A stretch of 64,000 nucleotides of DNA from Wolfiporia cocos (taxonomy: Eukaryota; Basidiomycota; Agaricomycetes; Polyporales; Phaeolaceae), in the NCBI GenBank assembly GCA_029448655.1, contig JACCLO010000002.1:1302001-1366000 (forward strand). Direction: 5' to 3'. The notes beneath the pieces are model-generated. The model worked only from the letters and a program-made list of their open reading frames with translations, made no database searches and was not told the DNA's origin. A program made the position numbers and the translations under genes. Each line of letters opens with the position of its first letter. Position 1 is the stretch's first letter. Below, in pieces: positions 23,209 to 33,855 of the stretch.

Positions 23209-24381
23209 ATGATGTGGTACATACACGCACTGTGGCCACTAGCCCTTGTATTTCTACGTCTAGCCTCCGCGGACAACGCACCGTGCACAGCGCACGACGG
23301 CGACGATTACTATGATCTCAGCCGACTCCAGTCAAAGTACGTCTATGGCCACATTCCAACAGTACCGAGTTTGGAGTCTTGACGCCGATTGACGCAAGTT
23401 TTCCAGTACTGACTACGAATTCCAGTCGGCGAGCGGCCGCGGGTTCGTCATAAACGTGTGCAAACCGGTCAGCACAGAACTCTGGCGGACAGACGTCGAG
23501 AGGCCGGAAGACATCGGGGGCTTTACGCGTCGCGAGCGCGATGACTTCTCCATAGGGTCAGTGATGACGTGGTCGCAAGCATCGCGGACCAACTGACGGA
23601 AGCACTGGTACAGCTACGCCAGCACCTCGTTATTGGTCCGAAACGGACACCCACTGCTGATTATGTCCGACGGATCCCGCTGCCCCCAAAGCGACAACAT
23701 GACTGCCTCAACAGCTATCCGCTTCATCTGCGACACATCTATATTTGGCGAAGGTGAATTATCAGGCTTTTTTGTGAGAGGTTGGTGCTGAGGTGCGATA
23801 GGCAAACCCGAGCTGGTCGCTCAATTACCTTCGGATGATGACTCTGCCTGTGCCTTCTTCATTGAATGGAGAACCCATGTCAGGCGATAGATTATACTAG
23901 CCGAGAATGGTCGCAACTGACGCGTAGATCTCAGGTAGCATGTCCTACCCACGAGAAGGCTGGGCCGTGGGGCTTTCTAATTGTTCTAGCAGCTATGTAA
24001 GTGCCACCTTGCTCAGAGCATTATGCTGTGTCTTACTGAGATCCTGGGGACAGTGTGGCGACGATCTTCATGCTGTACATTCTCGTTGGAACGTTCTACA
24101 ACCGCTACGTTCTGGAGCTGCGAGGGTTTGACCAAATCCCGCGAATCTCCATCTGGTCCTTCGATGAGATCCGGGACCGGCTTCATCGCGTCATGAATCG
24201 GTCGGGCTCAGGGGCAGGACGCAGGGGCTCCGGATACGAAGGCGTAGCCGAGGAAGAGCAGGCGATCATGGGCGGCCCGACGGGCTGGCTGGAGGAGCAG
24301 GATGCCGAAGGCGCACAGGAGCAGCAGAGCAGGCCGCCGCCCGCGGGGGGCATGGATCCGAACGGAGTCATTCGACTGTAA
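23209..24381 (+). CDS. MRH/Atg27-like type I membrane protein (Mrl1-type)
   Basis: The start (ATG 23209 or 23212) gives MMWYIHALWPLALVFLRLAS, a signal peptide. The luminal domain begins DNAPCTAHDGDDYYDLSRL and after an intron continues TDYEFQSASGRGFVINVCKP; after another intron it reads HPLLIMSDGSRCPQSDNMTA and AIRFICDTSIFGEG. The spaced cysteines and this order fit the mannose-6-phosphate receptor homology fold of Mrl1/Atg27. A transmembrane helix follows near WGFLIVLAA and LYILVGTFYNRYVLELRG, then a cytosolic tail rich in Gly, Glu and Gln ending NGVIRL at TAA 24379-24381. Such proteins shuttle between Golgi, endosomes and vacuole in sorting or autophagy. Whether sugar is bound cannot be judged. 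Four or more introns are present. Confidence 0.72.
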
Positions 24382-24914
24382 CGTGAAGCCGTTCTGTTCG
24401 CTCCCGCAGCGCCGTGTTCTCACAGTGCGAGGGCCCGTGTATGACCATCTGTGTCTCTGCTTGGAGAGATGATTGTGACCGGAATGCACACAACGCCTGG
24501 ATCGAGATTGCATCCGCAACCGAACATACGCGGCACAAGGAGCGGTGATTGTCGGTCGCGTATTGTCTACCGTCGTCGATCTGGCTGCGTCGGCATTCAC
24601 TTGACCGCATTGTTGTACGCCGAACGATGTAAATACCTGCGTTCCGTGGCCTGCGCGACGGCGGACGCACAAAAGAAAAAGAGCCGAAACACGGGCGCCT
24701 GAGGCGGGCGTGCGAAAGCGGTTGAATGAGTTGCGGCGCAGGACGGGACAAGTGCTGTCTGTCCTGGACATCACTCAGAGGATCTGCCGCTGGAGTAGTG
24801 GGACCTGTTTCCTTGTTGCCTTCATCCCTCTTCTCCCTCTTCTTTTGCTCCTTCCCGCCTCTTTTATTCAGACCACTTCTTTAGACCACCGACGAACACG
24901 ACCCCCACGAAGCA
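24382..24914. other. Upstream region of bHLH factor 1
   Basis: 533 bp without a supported exon. The last 100 bp are pyrimidine-rich (CTTCTCCCTC-type tracts near 24830-24860), common in strong fungal promoters close to transcription starts. Confidence 0.4.
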
Positions 24915-26023
24915 ATGAACCCCCACAGTATGGACGAACAAAACTTCATGCCCCAATCCTACCCAATGTACTCCTCCGAAGACGATGCCAACTACCTCTA
25001 CCCGCAGCCGATGCCTCCCTATCAAATCGTGCACCCTGGCCCTGGTCCGCGTGGGTTACACATTTTTCGCTTTCATCTCAGCGTGCAGCATTGATCTGAT
25101 ACGGCTGCTCGTCGCGTTGCGTTGCATTAACATTGCAATGCTACAGGCCAGTTGTCAGACACCGATTTGCACCAGGCTTTCCAGTATCAACGGAGCCTCC
25201 AGATGATGCCACAACAGCCTCACTACTCGGCACCCGTGTATTCGGCCTCGCCGCCTCATGGTGCGATGCCCTTGTCCTCGTCCCCACCCCCGCAATCGCC
25301 AACTATGTATGACCCGTTGTCGCCTCCTATCTCGGGATCAGACACATCCGACCACGGCATATACCACCACTCGCGGCACAGCTCCGCCACAGGCTCTCCG
25401 TCGTCGTCCCGGGCCAACTCGCTTGTCCATCGTCATCCTCTGCGATACAACCCTACTCCATCTCCCACGAGTTCATCTGCCGGTCGCCGCAGCCGCGGGC
25501 GCTCTTTATCAGACGACGAAGACATGGGTGTTGATGCAGAAAAGTTGGCGAATACGAGGAAAGAGGCCACGCGCAGGCAGAGGATTGAGGCGGAGCAGCG
25601 TCGTCGGGACGAACTCCGGGACGGATATGCCCGGCTGAAGGAGGTGCTACCTGTCTCCAATCAAAAGAGCAGCAAGGTCTCCCTTTTGGAGCGCGGTGAG
25701 TCATTAACGCACGTCATGAGTTTTTTGGTGCTGATCATTCGTTTGCAGCCTGCAACCACATCGAAGCTCTTGAGAAGAACAACCGTCAACTCCAAGAGCG
25801 GCTCCATATGGTAGAGCAGGAGGTCGCACGTCTGCGCACTTTGAACGAGAAGATCTCGCTCGGAGGGGTTGGAAATACTCCTTCACCTGGTCAGGTCAAC
25901 ATGGATGCTCGTCCGTTGTCCCCGCCTCCCGAGGAACCGCCGGTATCGCAGCATCAGCTCGCTTCTGTCGCCGGCCAAGATCCTCCGGCGGAGTGCAGCC
26001 CGACTCCGGACAATGGCTATTGA
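24915..26023 (+). CDS. bHLH transcription factor 1
   Basis: The start ATG 24915 (MNPHSMDEQNFMPQSYPMYS) is followed by introns at 25051-25146 and 25696-25748. The N-terminal half is rich in Ser, Pro, Tyr and His. The acidic stretch SLSDDEDMGVDAEKL precedes the bHLH domain RRQRIEAEQRRRDELRDGYA, RLKEVLPVSNQKSSKVSLLE; after the second intron the helix continues as RACNHIEALEKNNRQLQERL and a short leucine-zipper-like coil. In the basic region Glu9 and Arg13 are kept but the usual His5 is Ile, so E-box preference may differ. The same intron position inside helix 2 recurs in the paralogue at 32828. The stop is at 26021-26023 after PTPDNGY. Role unknown; nuclear localisation inferred. Confidence 0.88.
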
Positions 26024-29000
26024 CATCGCTCCCCAATCACGCCTACGTCCACGGACAGATTTTCTCCTCATCTCTATATCTTGCACTCTCACAATGAGAC
26101 AATCTCATGCATACGATCTCTTTTTCAAATCTCTTGCAATTTTCCGATTCTCTGCCGGATACACCCCCTCCTGCAACCCCCCGCTCGCTGTTTGTTTTCA
26201 GGATGGAAGACGCGGGTCTAGGTAGCGTCGTCGATGAAGCCGGAGTCTTTTCGTCGGCGTGCGAGGTGCTGGAATCCTCCATTGCGCCCGGCGCGTGCGT
26301 GCATTTGCCTCCTTTCCCATCACCCCATTTCTTGGTCGATCCTGTGGCTTGATGCCGCGGGCTGGTGCTTCGCAGGACATGTTGTCCGACCTCGTTTCGC
26401 CGTTCTGCTGGAGCTTGACGGTCCCCGTTGCTCGCGGTTTGGTGCTTTAGGAGAGGTAGTCGAAGATGATGCGCGCTGTCGCCTGGCATTTGCTCTTCAA
26501 AACAAAACGATTGGGTGGACGACGGAAGGCTGGAGGTGGTGCATTTGTACGTATATCCGGGCGTCGCCCGCCTCATCCGTATATCAAGATATCATCATGA
26601 CTGCGACGAACTTGCTGATGTAGAATGGCATCTACAGTATCCCGGTTTGCATTGTGCTTCTTATCTCTCATTCTGCGTATTTTGTTTCAACAAGAACTCG
26701 CCCCGTTGTACTAGCACCGTTATGAAAAGTGATGACCCAACCAGCGTCTGGCCTGACGTTTTCGCCGCATACGCAGCCGCGTGGATCACGATGATATGGA
26801 TGCGGACAGCTGAGCGCGCGCACAGCCCTCACCAACCGCAAAACGCCCCCAAAATCGCGCAGTGCAGCCGCAGCGCAATATAAGGGCTTTACATAAATGA
26901 CCATAACATTGCAATCAGACCGGGTCAACAGTAGACGTTAGTGCGGCGGGGACAAGATGATGCCAGGGTCCCCAGACTAACCACACATCGAACCTAATGG
27001 ATTTCCTCAGCATAACCAGATATAGTTCACATTGGCAGATCCCTAGGATAGGCATGATAGAAGCGTACGCCACAGACTGACTAAGTCGAAACCCTCGGTG
27101 GGCTCATAGGGCGCCCTTCTGACGGATATTTCGGGGAAGGGCCTGCGGGCCGTGACGTTGCATGGGCCTGCGGCGTCGCAGAAAGCCAGTAGCGGAACAG
27201 CGATCAGCGCTCTCCTTTGACAAATGGACCTGGAACGTACTGCGAACATAACCAGAATCGAAGGGGGTTATATCAGGATTGCCTCCGGTGTCGCCAACAA
27301 TGTGCTAGGGTCGACATGAGGATACGATACCGCACACGGTGCACATTAAGGGCCAGACCAGAAGGTGAGACAACCTGTCTGGTGGGCCCGCGGCGAACGT
27401 CGATCATCGGGCGCGACGTCGCTGAGTTCCGGTGGTGTTTCAGTACATATTGGGTTAGCTTGCTGAAATGATTCAGTAGAATTAGCCTGTGTTAGTCTAC
27501 AATCATGCGTTGTGCCTCGGCCGGTAATGACAAGTCATGAGCGAGGCACGTTGTCGAACATTGTAGGGATCGTTTCATAATTTCCTCCCTATGGCGGCCG
27601 AAGAGAGCATTCAGCGAGAAACGGGGATTCGGTTGAGCTGCAAGAATATCGTTTGAGATACTGAGAGCGATAAAGAATCCTCCGGGATATCCTCATCAGA
27701 AACATCTCGAGAAGTCAAGGAGAAATCCGAGGATTCCTGGCATAGGGGAGAGAAGCTGAAGGCCAATAATCGTATTCGCCCGAGATCGCGGTGTGGTTTC
27801 ATATTGGACGATCTCATAGCACCGAGGTAAAGCGGGCCCCGTCTGACAGGAGAGTTGTGGTGGAGGAAGCGATTTCGCAGGTTTTCAGCCTCATATGAAG
27901 GCATCACCCGGAGCGCGGTCGCGAATATGACGAAGTGCTGAATTTTTTCAGTCAAACTTTCCCGGAGATATGGCTTTCGCCGGGCTGGCTGGGCTGTATA
28001 TTCATTCGGCATAACACGAAGCAGCGGCGTGCAGCGGGGTTCCAGATCACAACCTAGATGACGCAAGGGGTTCAGTGCTTTCCGTGAACGCTCGGGACAG
28101 GGTAACAATCGCACCTCTCTGAGAGCATTGACCCGGCGGCTCAAGGGATGGGATGGTGGGACGTGCATCAACCTGCATCTACAAGACGCGCGGGGGCCGT
28201 GTAGCGGACAGGGAATCCGTGAACCCGAGAGGGACTGTGAAGAGTGTAATCTCGGAGCATCGATGGCGCCTCTATGAGATGAAGGGCTGATGAGAATTCC
28301 TTGACTCCCTGAACGATTTGGCAGCGCTCACGCATTCATTCCGTCCGGACACTTGACCATTCGTCGCCTAATGTTCCAGGAAGGCCTTACCATCGGCCGT
28401 CAGGTGTTTCGCATCAGCTGAGCAGCTAGAATGACAGCACTTTCAGCCGCTCCCAGGACTGAAAAATTGTCTTGACGCATGTCGTTGCCACGTAGACATC
28501 GTAAACGCTATGCAGACAAAATCGCGGAAGCTCGGCCAGCAGTGCGGCGACCATATGCGGCAAGAATGGATGCAGAGAGCGGAGGTGGGCTGATGATAGG
28601 CACCAATTCGCTTCGTGGCGCGATGCCCACGAGCTAGTCTAGATCGAAGAGGATGATCGTCCGCAATCTGCGAAGAGATAGCGCACGCGAGATATCGCAT
28701 CCGTGCGAGTGTATTTACGGGCAAGTGGGGTTGTTTTCGATGGAATGCAGGAGAAGGCCGCCAAGATTCAATGCCGGAAATGAAATCTAGAGTGTCCCCG
28801 GACCAAGGAGTCGAAGGATAGCGGGAGGGGGGGGGCGGGGAGCGAGAGCCGGCGCGGCTGTTAAGTGCAACGTTGTAGCGGCACTCCATAACGGCAATAC
28901 ATGTGTCTTTGCCGCTGGAAGGTGCGGCAGGTCTGATGAGTACCTCCTCATCAGGATGCCGTAATCCGCGATCTTGCGGCACGAAAATATCGCACAGATG

Positions 29001-29804
29001 ACAGACCGCTAGAACTCAGCAGCGAAGCAAGATATGTGGAGCTGAATTAAGAAGACTCGGCTATGCACAGCGCCTCGACGCGGTCAAGAGCTGGATAACT
29101 GGCAATGTTGATGGCTCCGGAGGGGGCGTCCGCTGCGAGCGCGCCGCGCACCACTGATCGGGCGCGCGCCACAGCACTGTCCTAAGAGGGCCCTAGAGCG
29201 CGATCACGAGAGCGTTTGCACACACAATTGTCATCGAGCAATGCGCACCCGCCAGCGATGATGATGTGCCTCGCGCTCTGCCCGTCAGCGCTCCGCTTCC
29301 ACCTCCCAGCCCTGCAGGGTCCCCGTGGGAGGCTCGCACTCAAGCCAAGTCGCCGCAGTTTCAGACGAGACGCACTAGCCCGCTTGACGAACATCGACTG
29401 TGCGGCCACTGTCATTGATGCAGTGGCTCGACAGTACTTGATAGACGCGCGCCCAGGCCACATTCGTCACGCCTGTCACGCTCTGATGTCGGCCGGCTCT
29501 TCGGCCATGTGATGTCAGCTCTCGGTCTCTGTCACAGCGATAGGCAGTCACGCTGGAAGGAAATCGTCCCACCCATTGTTGACGAGCTCCCAGGCTCTCT
29601 GTCCCTCCTTCTCCTACGCCCAGCAGTGCCAGGATACCCCTTCACGACTCGACCTTCAGCGCCGATCGCGTTCCTGTATCCTAGGCGTCAAGAAACTGTC
29701 CTCGGGCGAGGAAGTGTAGCAATCAAATTCGTTTGTCATTCCTTCGCGAACACGATGTGGTACGTGATTTTGCACTGTCATCTTATGACGCGAGGTTACT
29801 GAAT
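26024..29804. other. 3.8-kb interval with no supported gene
   Basis: Both strands contain frames up to about 187 codons (for instance minus 27611-28171 and minus 28443-28982), but they show no domain, no spliced continuation and random-looking composition. The first part is presumably the 3' UTR of bHLH 1. The rest may hold regulatory DNA or a non-coding transcript. Confidence 0.4.
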
Positions 29805-31321
29805 ATGTTGCTGCGCAGGTGTGACAATTGTCTGCTGGTTTTGCCTCTGGTGAGCTCTTATCAAGTTCGCTCCGGAGCACCGTTGCTTACCGCTATCCTC
29901 CAGCGCCATGGCGCCATGGCATGGGCCATCGTCATACTTGTAAAGCAAGCTGTTTGGGCGGCAGGGAAGTATGTGCTGATCCGACGTTTCGAATCCAGCT
30001 GTACAGCGTCGCAGGGGGCATATTCCTCCTTGAGCTGGGCCAGTTCATCTACTTCACGTTCCCTGAATGGTAAGCCGTGTCCACACAGTGACGTCCTATG
30101 CACGAGCTCATTACTCTACATCTCAGGCAAATTTACGGCGGAATTGGGCTCGGTGTAGCTGCTATTGCGGCCATCAATGTACTCGCGCTTTCCAACGTAA
30201 GTGCCCTTGCCAGTGCGCAGGTGTTCTGCTATTTCGCCTCGCTGCAACGTGTATTAACGCGGCTCAATGTAACCATTGCCAGCGCTCATACATGTGGACA
30301 CGCGTCTGCAAAGTCCTCTGGCCATTCGTGATCGTGATCTCTGCGGTGCGCGCCATCATTATGATCGTCGAGCTTCAACGCGGGTGAGTGGTCGTCTCAA
30401 TGCTCCTTACTGCCTCCTCTGGCGTGCTCAAATTTAATCTGGTTCGCATCCATTTCGTCTCCTGTGGTCCTCCAATAGCCATTGTTGGTTTCGTCAGTCC
30501 CCTTTGAGCCCCCGATTTGAAAATAGAGCGGTCCATTGCATCATTTGTCGTCCGCAGAGCTTTCTAGAGACTTGTCTTCACAGTGAACGATGGTGTTTGA
30601 TCCCCCGGGATCCGGCCGTTTTCAGCTCGGACTACCGGATTTTCCTCGAGATTAATCCCTCCATTAATCCTTCTAACACATTGGTTGATCCACATTCTCC
30701 CCTTGCCCTCTTGCCGTTCTGGCTTGAGCAAATCCTGGAAGCGTTATGCAGTTCTCTTGCTACTCTCGTCTTCTGAGTGCCTGACCACACTTCTTACTCC
30801 TGACATGTCCGAGCACGCCTCCCTTCCCACATGCTTATATGCGTTCCGTCTAATATTTTCGGAGGCGCGTCTGATCATCGATTTCATTTCACAGGAAGGC
30901 CAAGTTCTTGTGGGAGTGCGCCAATGGGCATCAGTTGTGGCCCCCTTCAGCTGAGGCAGGCTACGGTGGAACGACCTCGATGCCGTCGATCTTGTGTACT
31001 GCCGGGTTCCCATCGCTCTACATAATTTTCATCATCGCGCTCCTGGTCGATCTCGTATTTCAGGTGAGCGCCCGTACCATATGGACGGGGACGGTCTCCG
31101 CCATTTGCCACTGCCTGGAGTCTGATGCAGCTTCTCGAACCGCGGATTTCGGGTGACAGATGTACATGTTCTTCATGACATGGCGATACGAGAAGCTTCT
31201 CCAGCACTACCAGAGCATGGTCCCGACGATCGGTGGTGAGTATCACTCTTTTGCCTTGTGAGCTCCGATGAATTACTGATTACCTGATGCGTCTCGTCGC
31301 ACAGGCTACTACAAGGCCTGA
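29805..31321 (+). CDS. Multispan membrane protein, conserved-looking, function unknown
   Basis: The end is firm and the start is tentative (ATG 29805, MLLRRCDNCLLVLPLVSSYQ). Spliced exons read LLTAILQRHGAMAWAIVIL, a 59-nt intron, LYSVAGGIFLLELGQFIYFT, FPEW, then YGGIGLGVAAIAAINVLALS, then RSYMWTRVCKVLWPFVIVIS and VRAIIMIVELQRG. After a longer gap the reading continues KAKFLWECANGHQLWPPSAE, AGYGG, then LYIIFIIALLVDLVFQ and the final exons MYMFFMTWRYEKLLQHYQSM, VPTIGGYYKA, stop TGA 31319-31321. About four membrane helices and a short C-terminal tail are visible. Introns have good donors (GTAAGC, GTAAGT, GTGAGT). I do not recognise a named family. The region 30380-30880 between exons is unusually long for this genome. 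Confidence 0.55.
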
Positions 31322-32827
31322 GCGGACTTACCATTGCGTCCAAATCGGAGCCATTTCATTTGCGCCTGCTGACATTTACTTCACTCATGCTCATTTGTTT
31401 GGCTCTTTTTCACATTACCTATGCTTGTGACGACTCTCACGACTTACGACCCTGTTACGACCGGCTCCTGCCTTACATAATGACCACTTACGGCCTGTGC
31501 TTGATCCTCTTGCGCTTTGTTTGCATTCCATGTACAGTGTGCGACTCCGCTGTCGGAGGAAGGCTCGCGCGGATACAATACAAATTTTGTCCGATTTACC
31601 TGAACAGTCGTCTGATGCGTACTGACGACAGCAATTACCGCTACCCCTTGTGGAAAGCTCCGCCCGATGTGAAAGCATTGTATTTGGGGCAATTGAGAAG
31701 CCATCCCGAATAGATAGACTTTTGGAAGAGGAAAGAGAACGTCGCCAGCAGCGTGCCCATGGAGAGACAGTGATCGGAACAACGCTGGGCGAAGATGGGG
31801 GATCCGGAAGCAGGCGAGCCACCCTGGGCAGAAGGGGAGACGACGGGCCAAACAAGCAGCACCAGGCGCGGGGTTGCCGGCAAGGGGGAAATGAAAACAA
31901 CGCTGCGAGCGCTGGGTTCGTCTCGGGGCACGAGGCGTCGCTTGTTCGCAGAGGAAATGTGGCTCTCGGATTGGTCGATATCCCGAGACGCTAGAGGGTC
32001 CCCGGGGCTGGCTGGCGCTAGAAGGATGCTGACCTGAATTCTCGCCATTGCGGGCCGTGGGAGGGGGTGATACCGAAGATAAGCTAGGATGGATCGATGG
32101 AGGGCGTACTAGAACGCAGTGGCCTGGTCTGCGCTGATGGCGCGTCCGAGGCTGGCGCACCCGCAATAGCCCGGGCGGGTGGTGCGTGAAGAGTATGACA
32201 CCGCGCTTGGCTGGTGAAGCGTGAAGATTTCGCGGGAGCGAGGGGAGGAGAGGGTGGTGATTCCAGGGGGACCACAGAAGACCGAAACCAAAGGCGAGCT
32301 GGCCGCTGCGGAGGCCAGACGCGCACCGGAGTATGGACAGGACTCCGACGCGGAGAGGAGGAGGATGGGAACAACGCCCGGCGTCTCTGCCGCGGAACCA
32401 GATCACTGTCACATCGGATCCATTTCATGAGCGCCGTCACGCCCGTGATGCGTGACCCCTGTGACGACACGAGGCCGGGCGTCTGCGCCCATTACCCGTT
32501 CCCTCTCGCTCGGGCTATATAGCGTCGTCCCTTCCCCCCGTTCCCCATTCTCCCCGTCCCGACCATCTCCTCCGCCTCCCCCGCCGGTTCCCTTTTCTTT
32601 TGTTCCATTGTGTCTACGCCTCTCGCACAGCCGGGCAACATTGTTGTGCATTCATCGTGCGTATCTTCCCGACGCGTATCCTTCTCGACGCGTATGGGAA
32701 CAAGAAGCTGACAATTTTATCCGATAGGCATCTGGCCATTTCCTTCTCACTTATTAGCTCCTGCATCTGTACACTCCCCACGCAACTTCTGTGATATTTG
32801 CGCGCATCCACCTCACATTTCTACGCA
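31322..32827. other. 1.5-kb upstream region of bHLH factor 2
   Basis: No supported coding exon. A 322-codon minus-strand frame (31444-32412) has low-complexity random content and is judged a by-product of base composition. C-rich tracts near 32530-32590 and a TATA-like site at 32515 fit a promoter with a long 5' leader. Confidence 0.45.
32515..32522 (+). promoter_or_regulatory. TATA-like element CTATATAG for bHLH factor 2
   Basis: CTATATAG lies 306 bp before the ATG at 32828 and is followed by pyrimidine-rich DNA (CCCCTTCCC types), the usual order of TATA box and initiation tract in fungal promoters. The transcription start is inferred only. Confidence 0.35.
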
Positions 32828-33855
32828 ATGGAGACTGCCCACATGGAACACATCCTCGACCACAAGCCCGCTGACTTCATGGATCCCGCCAACTTCGGCA
32901 ACTACGACTCGCTCTCTGGCCTCGACTACCTCCAGTACCCCCACTCGCCCTTCGGCGTCTCTGCCATGGGTCGTGAGTGCCATCAGCAGCCACATGCGTC
33001 ATATACTGACCCGGGAGCAGTCCCCGCAGGAGGCTCGTCCCCGCGCCTCGGGTTCAACTCTCTGAACCTGAGCAACGGCATGAACGAGTACACGTACACG
33101 TCGAGTCCTTCGTACACCACCGGCTCCCCGGCGCGGCCGTTCACCCCCACCGGCATCTACCCCGGCGCCCTCTCCAACCTCAGCACCGGCGATCTCTCCT
33201 CGGACAGCGTTGCGTCTGGCCGCAGCCGCCGCGGCAGCGGCACGCACTCGCCTGGCCCGTCCGTCCCCCCGGGCTCCCTCGCTGCTGTCCCCCGCTCCCA
33301 CCGCTACAACCCCATTGCGGCGCCTCTTCCGCGCACGTCGACGCGCCAGCAGAAGAAGCGCGCGAAGGCGGGCTCGGACGAGTTTGCGAGCGACGACGAC
33401 GAGGACTTCAACCCGGTGTCGAACGCGGCGAACAACGACATGCGGCGCGAGGAGATCCGCAGACAGCGCATCGAGTCTGAGCAGCGCCGTCGGGACGAGC
33501 TCCGGGACGGGTACCGTCGGCTCAAGGACGCGCTGCCCGTGTCGAACCAGAAGTCGAGCAAGGTTTCCTTGTTGGACAGGGGTAAGTCCCATCGTGATGT
33601 GGCCGTTGATCCTCGCTGATCATCACGTGACGTCACGCCCCAGCCACCACGCACATTCGCTACCTCGAGATGACCCAGCAGCAATTGCAGACGAGGCTCC
33701 AGCAGGCAGAGGCGGAGACCGCCCGTCTCCGCCACGTCAACGAGGCCCTCATGCTCGGCACCGCAGAGCAGCGCCACGCCGCTGCCGCCTCTGCCGTCGC
33801 CGCTGCCCAGCAGCAACAGCAGCAGACACCCGCACCCGCTGCGCAGGTGTACTGA
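32828..33855 (+). CDS. bHLH transcription factor 2 (paralogue of factor 1)
   Basis: The start ATG 32828 gives METAHMEHILDHKPADFMDP. Introns are at 32973-33020 and 33582-33643. The N-terminal half is Ser/Pro/Gly/Tyr-rich. After a KKRAKAGSDEFASDDDEDF acidic stretch comes the bHLH domain RRQRIESEQRRRDELRDGYR, RLKDALPVSNQKSSKVSLLD; the intron interrupts helix 2 after LLDR exactly as in factor 1, and the last exon reads ATTHIRYLEMTQQQLQTRLQ, then a coiled coil and an Ala/Gln-rich tail ending PAAQVY. The DNA-contact helix differs from factor 1 at only a few residues, whereas the rest is unrelated, so the two are old paralogues. Ile replaces the canonical His5. A nuclear regulatory role is inferred. 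Confidence 0.88.
33624..33635 (+). promoter_or_regulatory. E-box overlapping CRE-like site in bHLH 2 intron
   Basis: Intron 2 of bHLH factor 2 contains CACGTG (33624-33629) fused to TGACGTCA (33628-33635). CACGTG is the classical bHLH site and TGACGTCA the bZIP/ATF site. Position inside the factor's own intron suggests autoregulation, but this is inference from two short motifs. Confidence 0.3.

Noticed and set aside
27611..28171. 187-codon minus-strand frame
   Set aside because: No recognisable domain, no conserved-looking blocks and no intron joins.
31444..32412. 322-codon minus-strand open frame
   Set aside because: Random-looking Ser/Arg/Pro-rich sequence, overlaps the bHLH 2 promoter region, no domain and no splice-linked neighbours.
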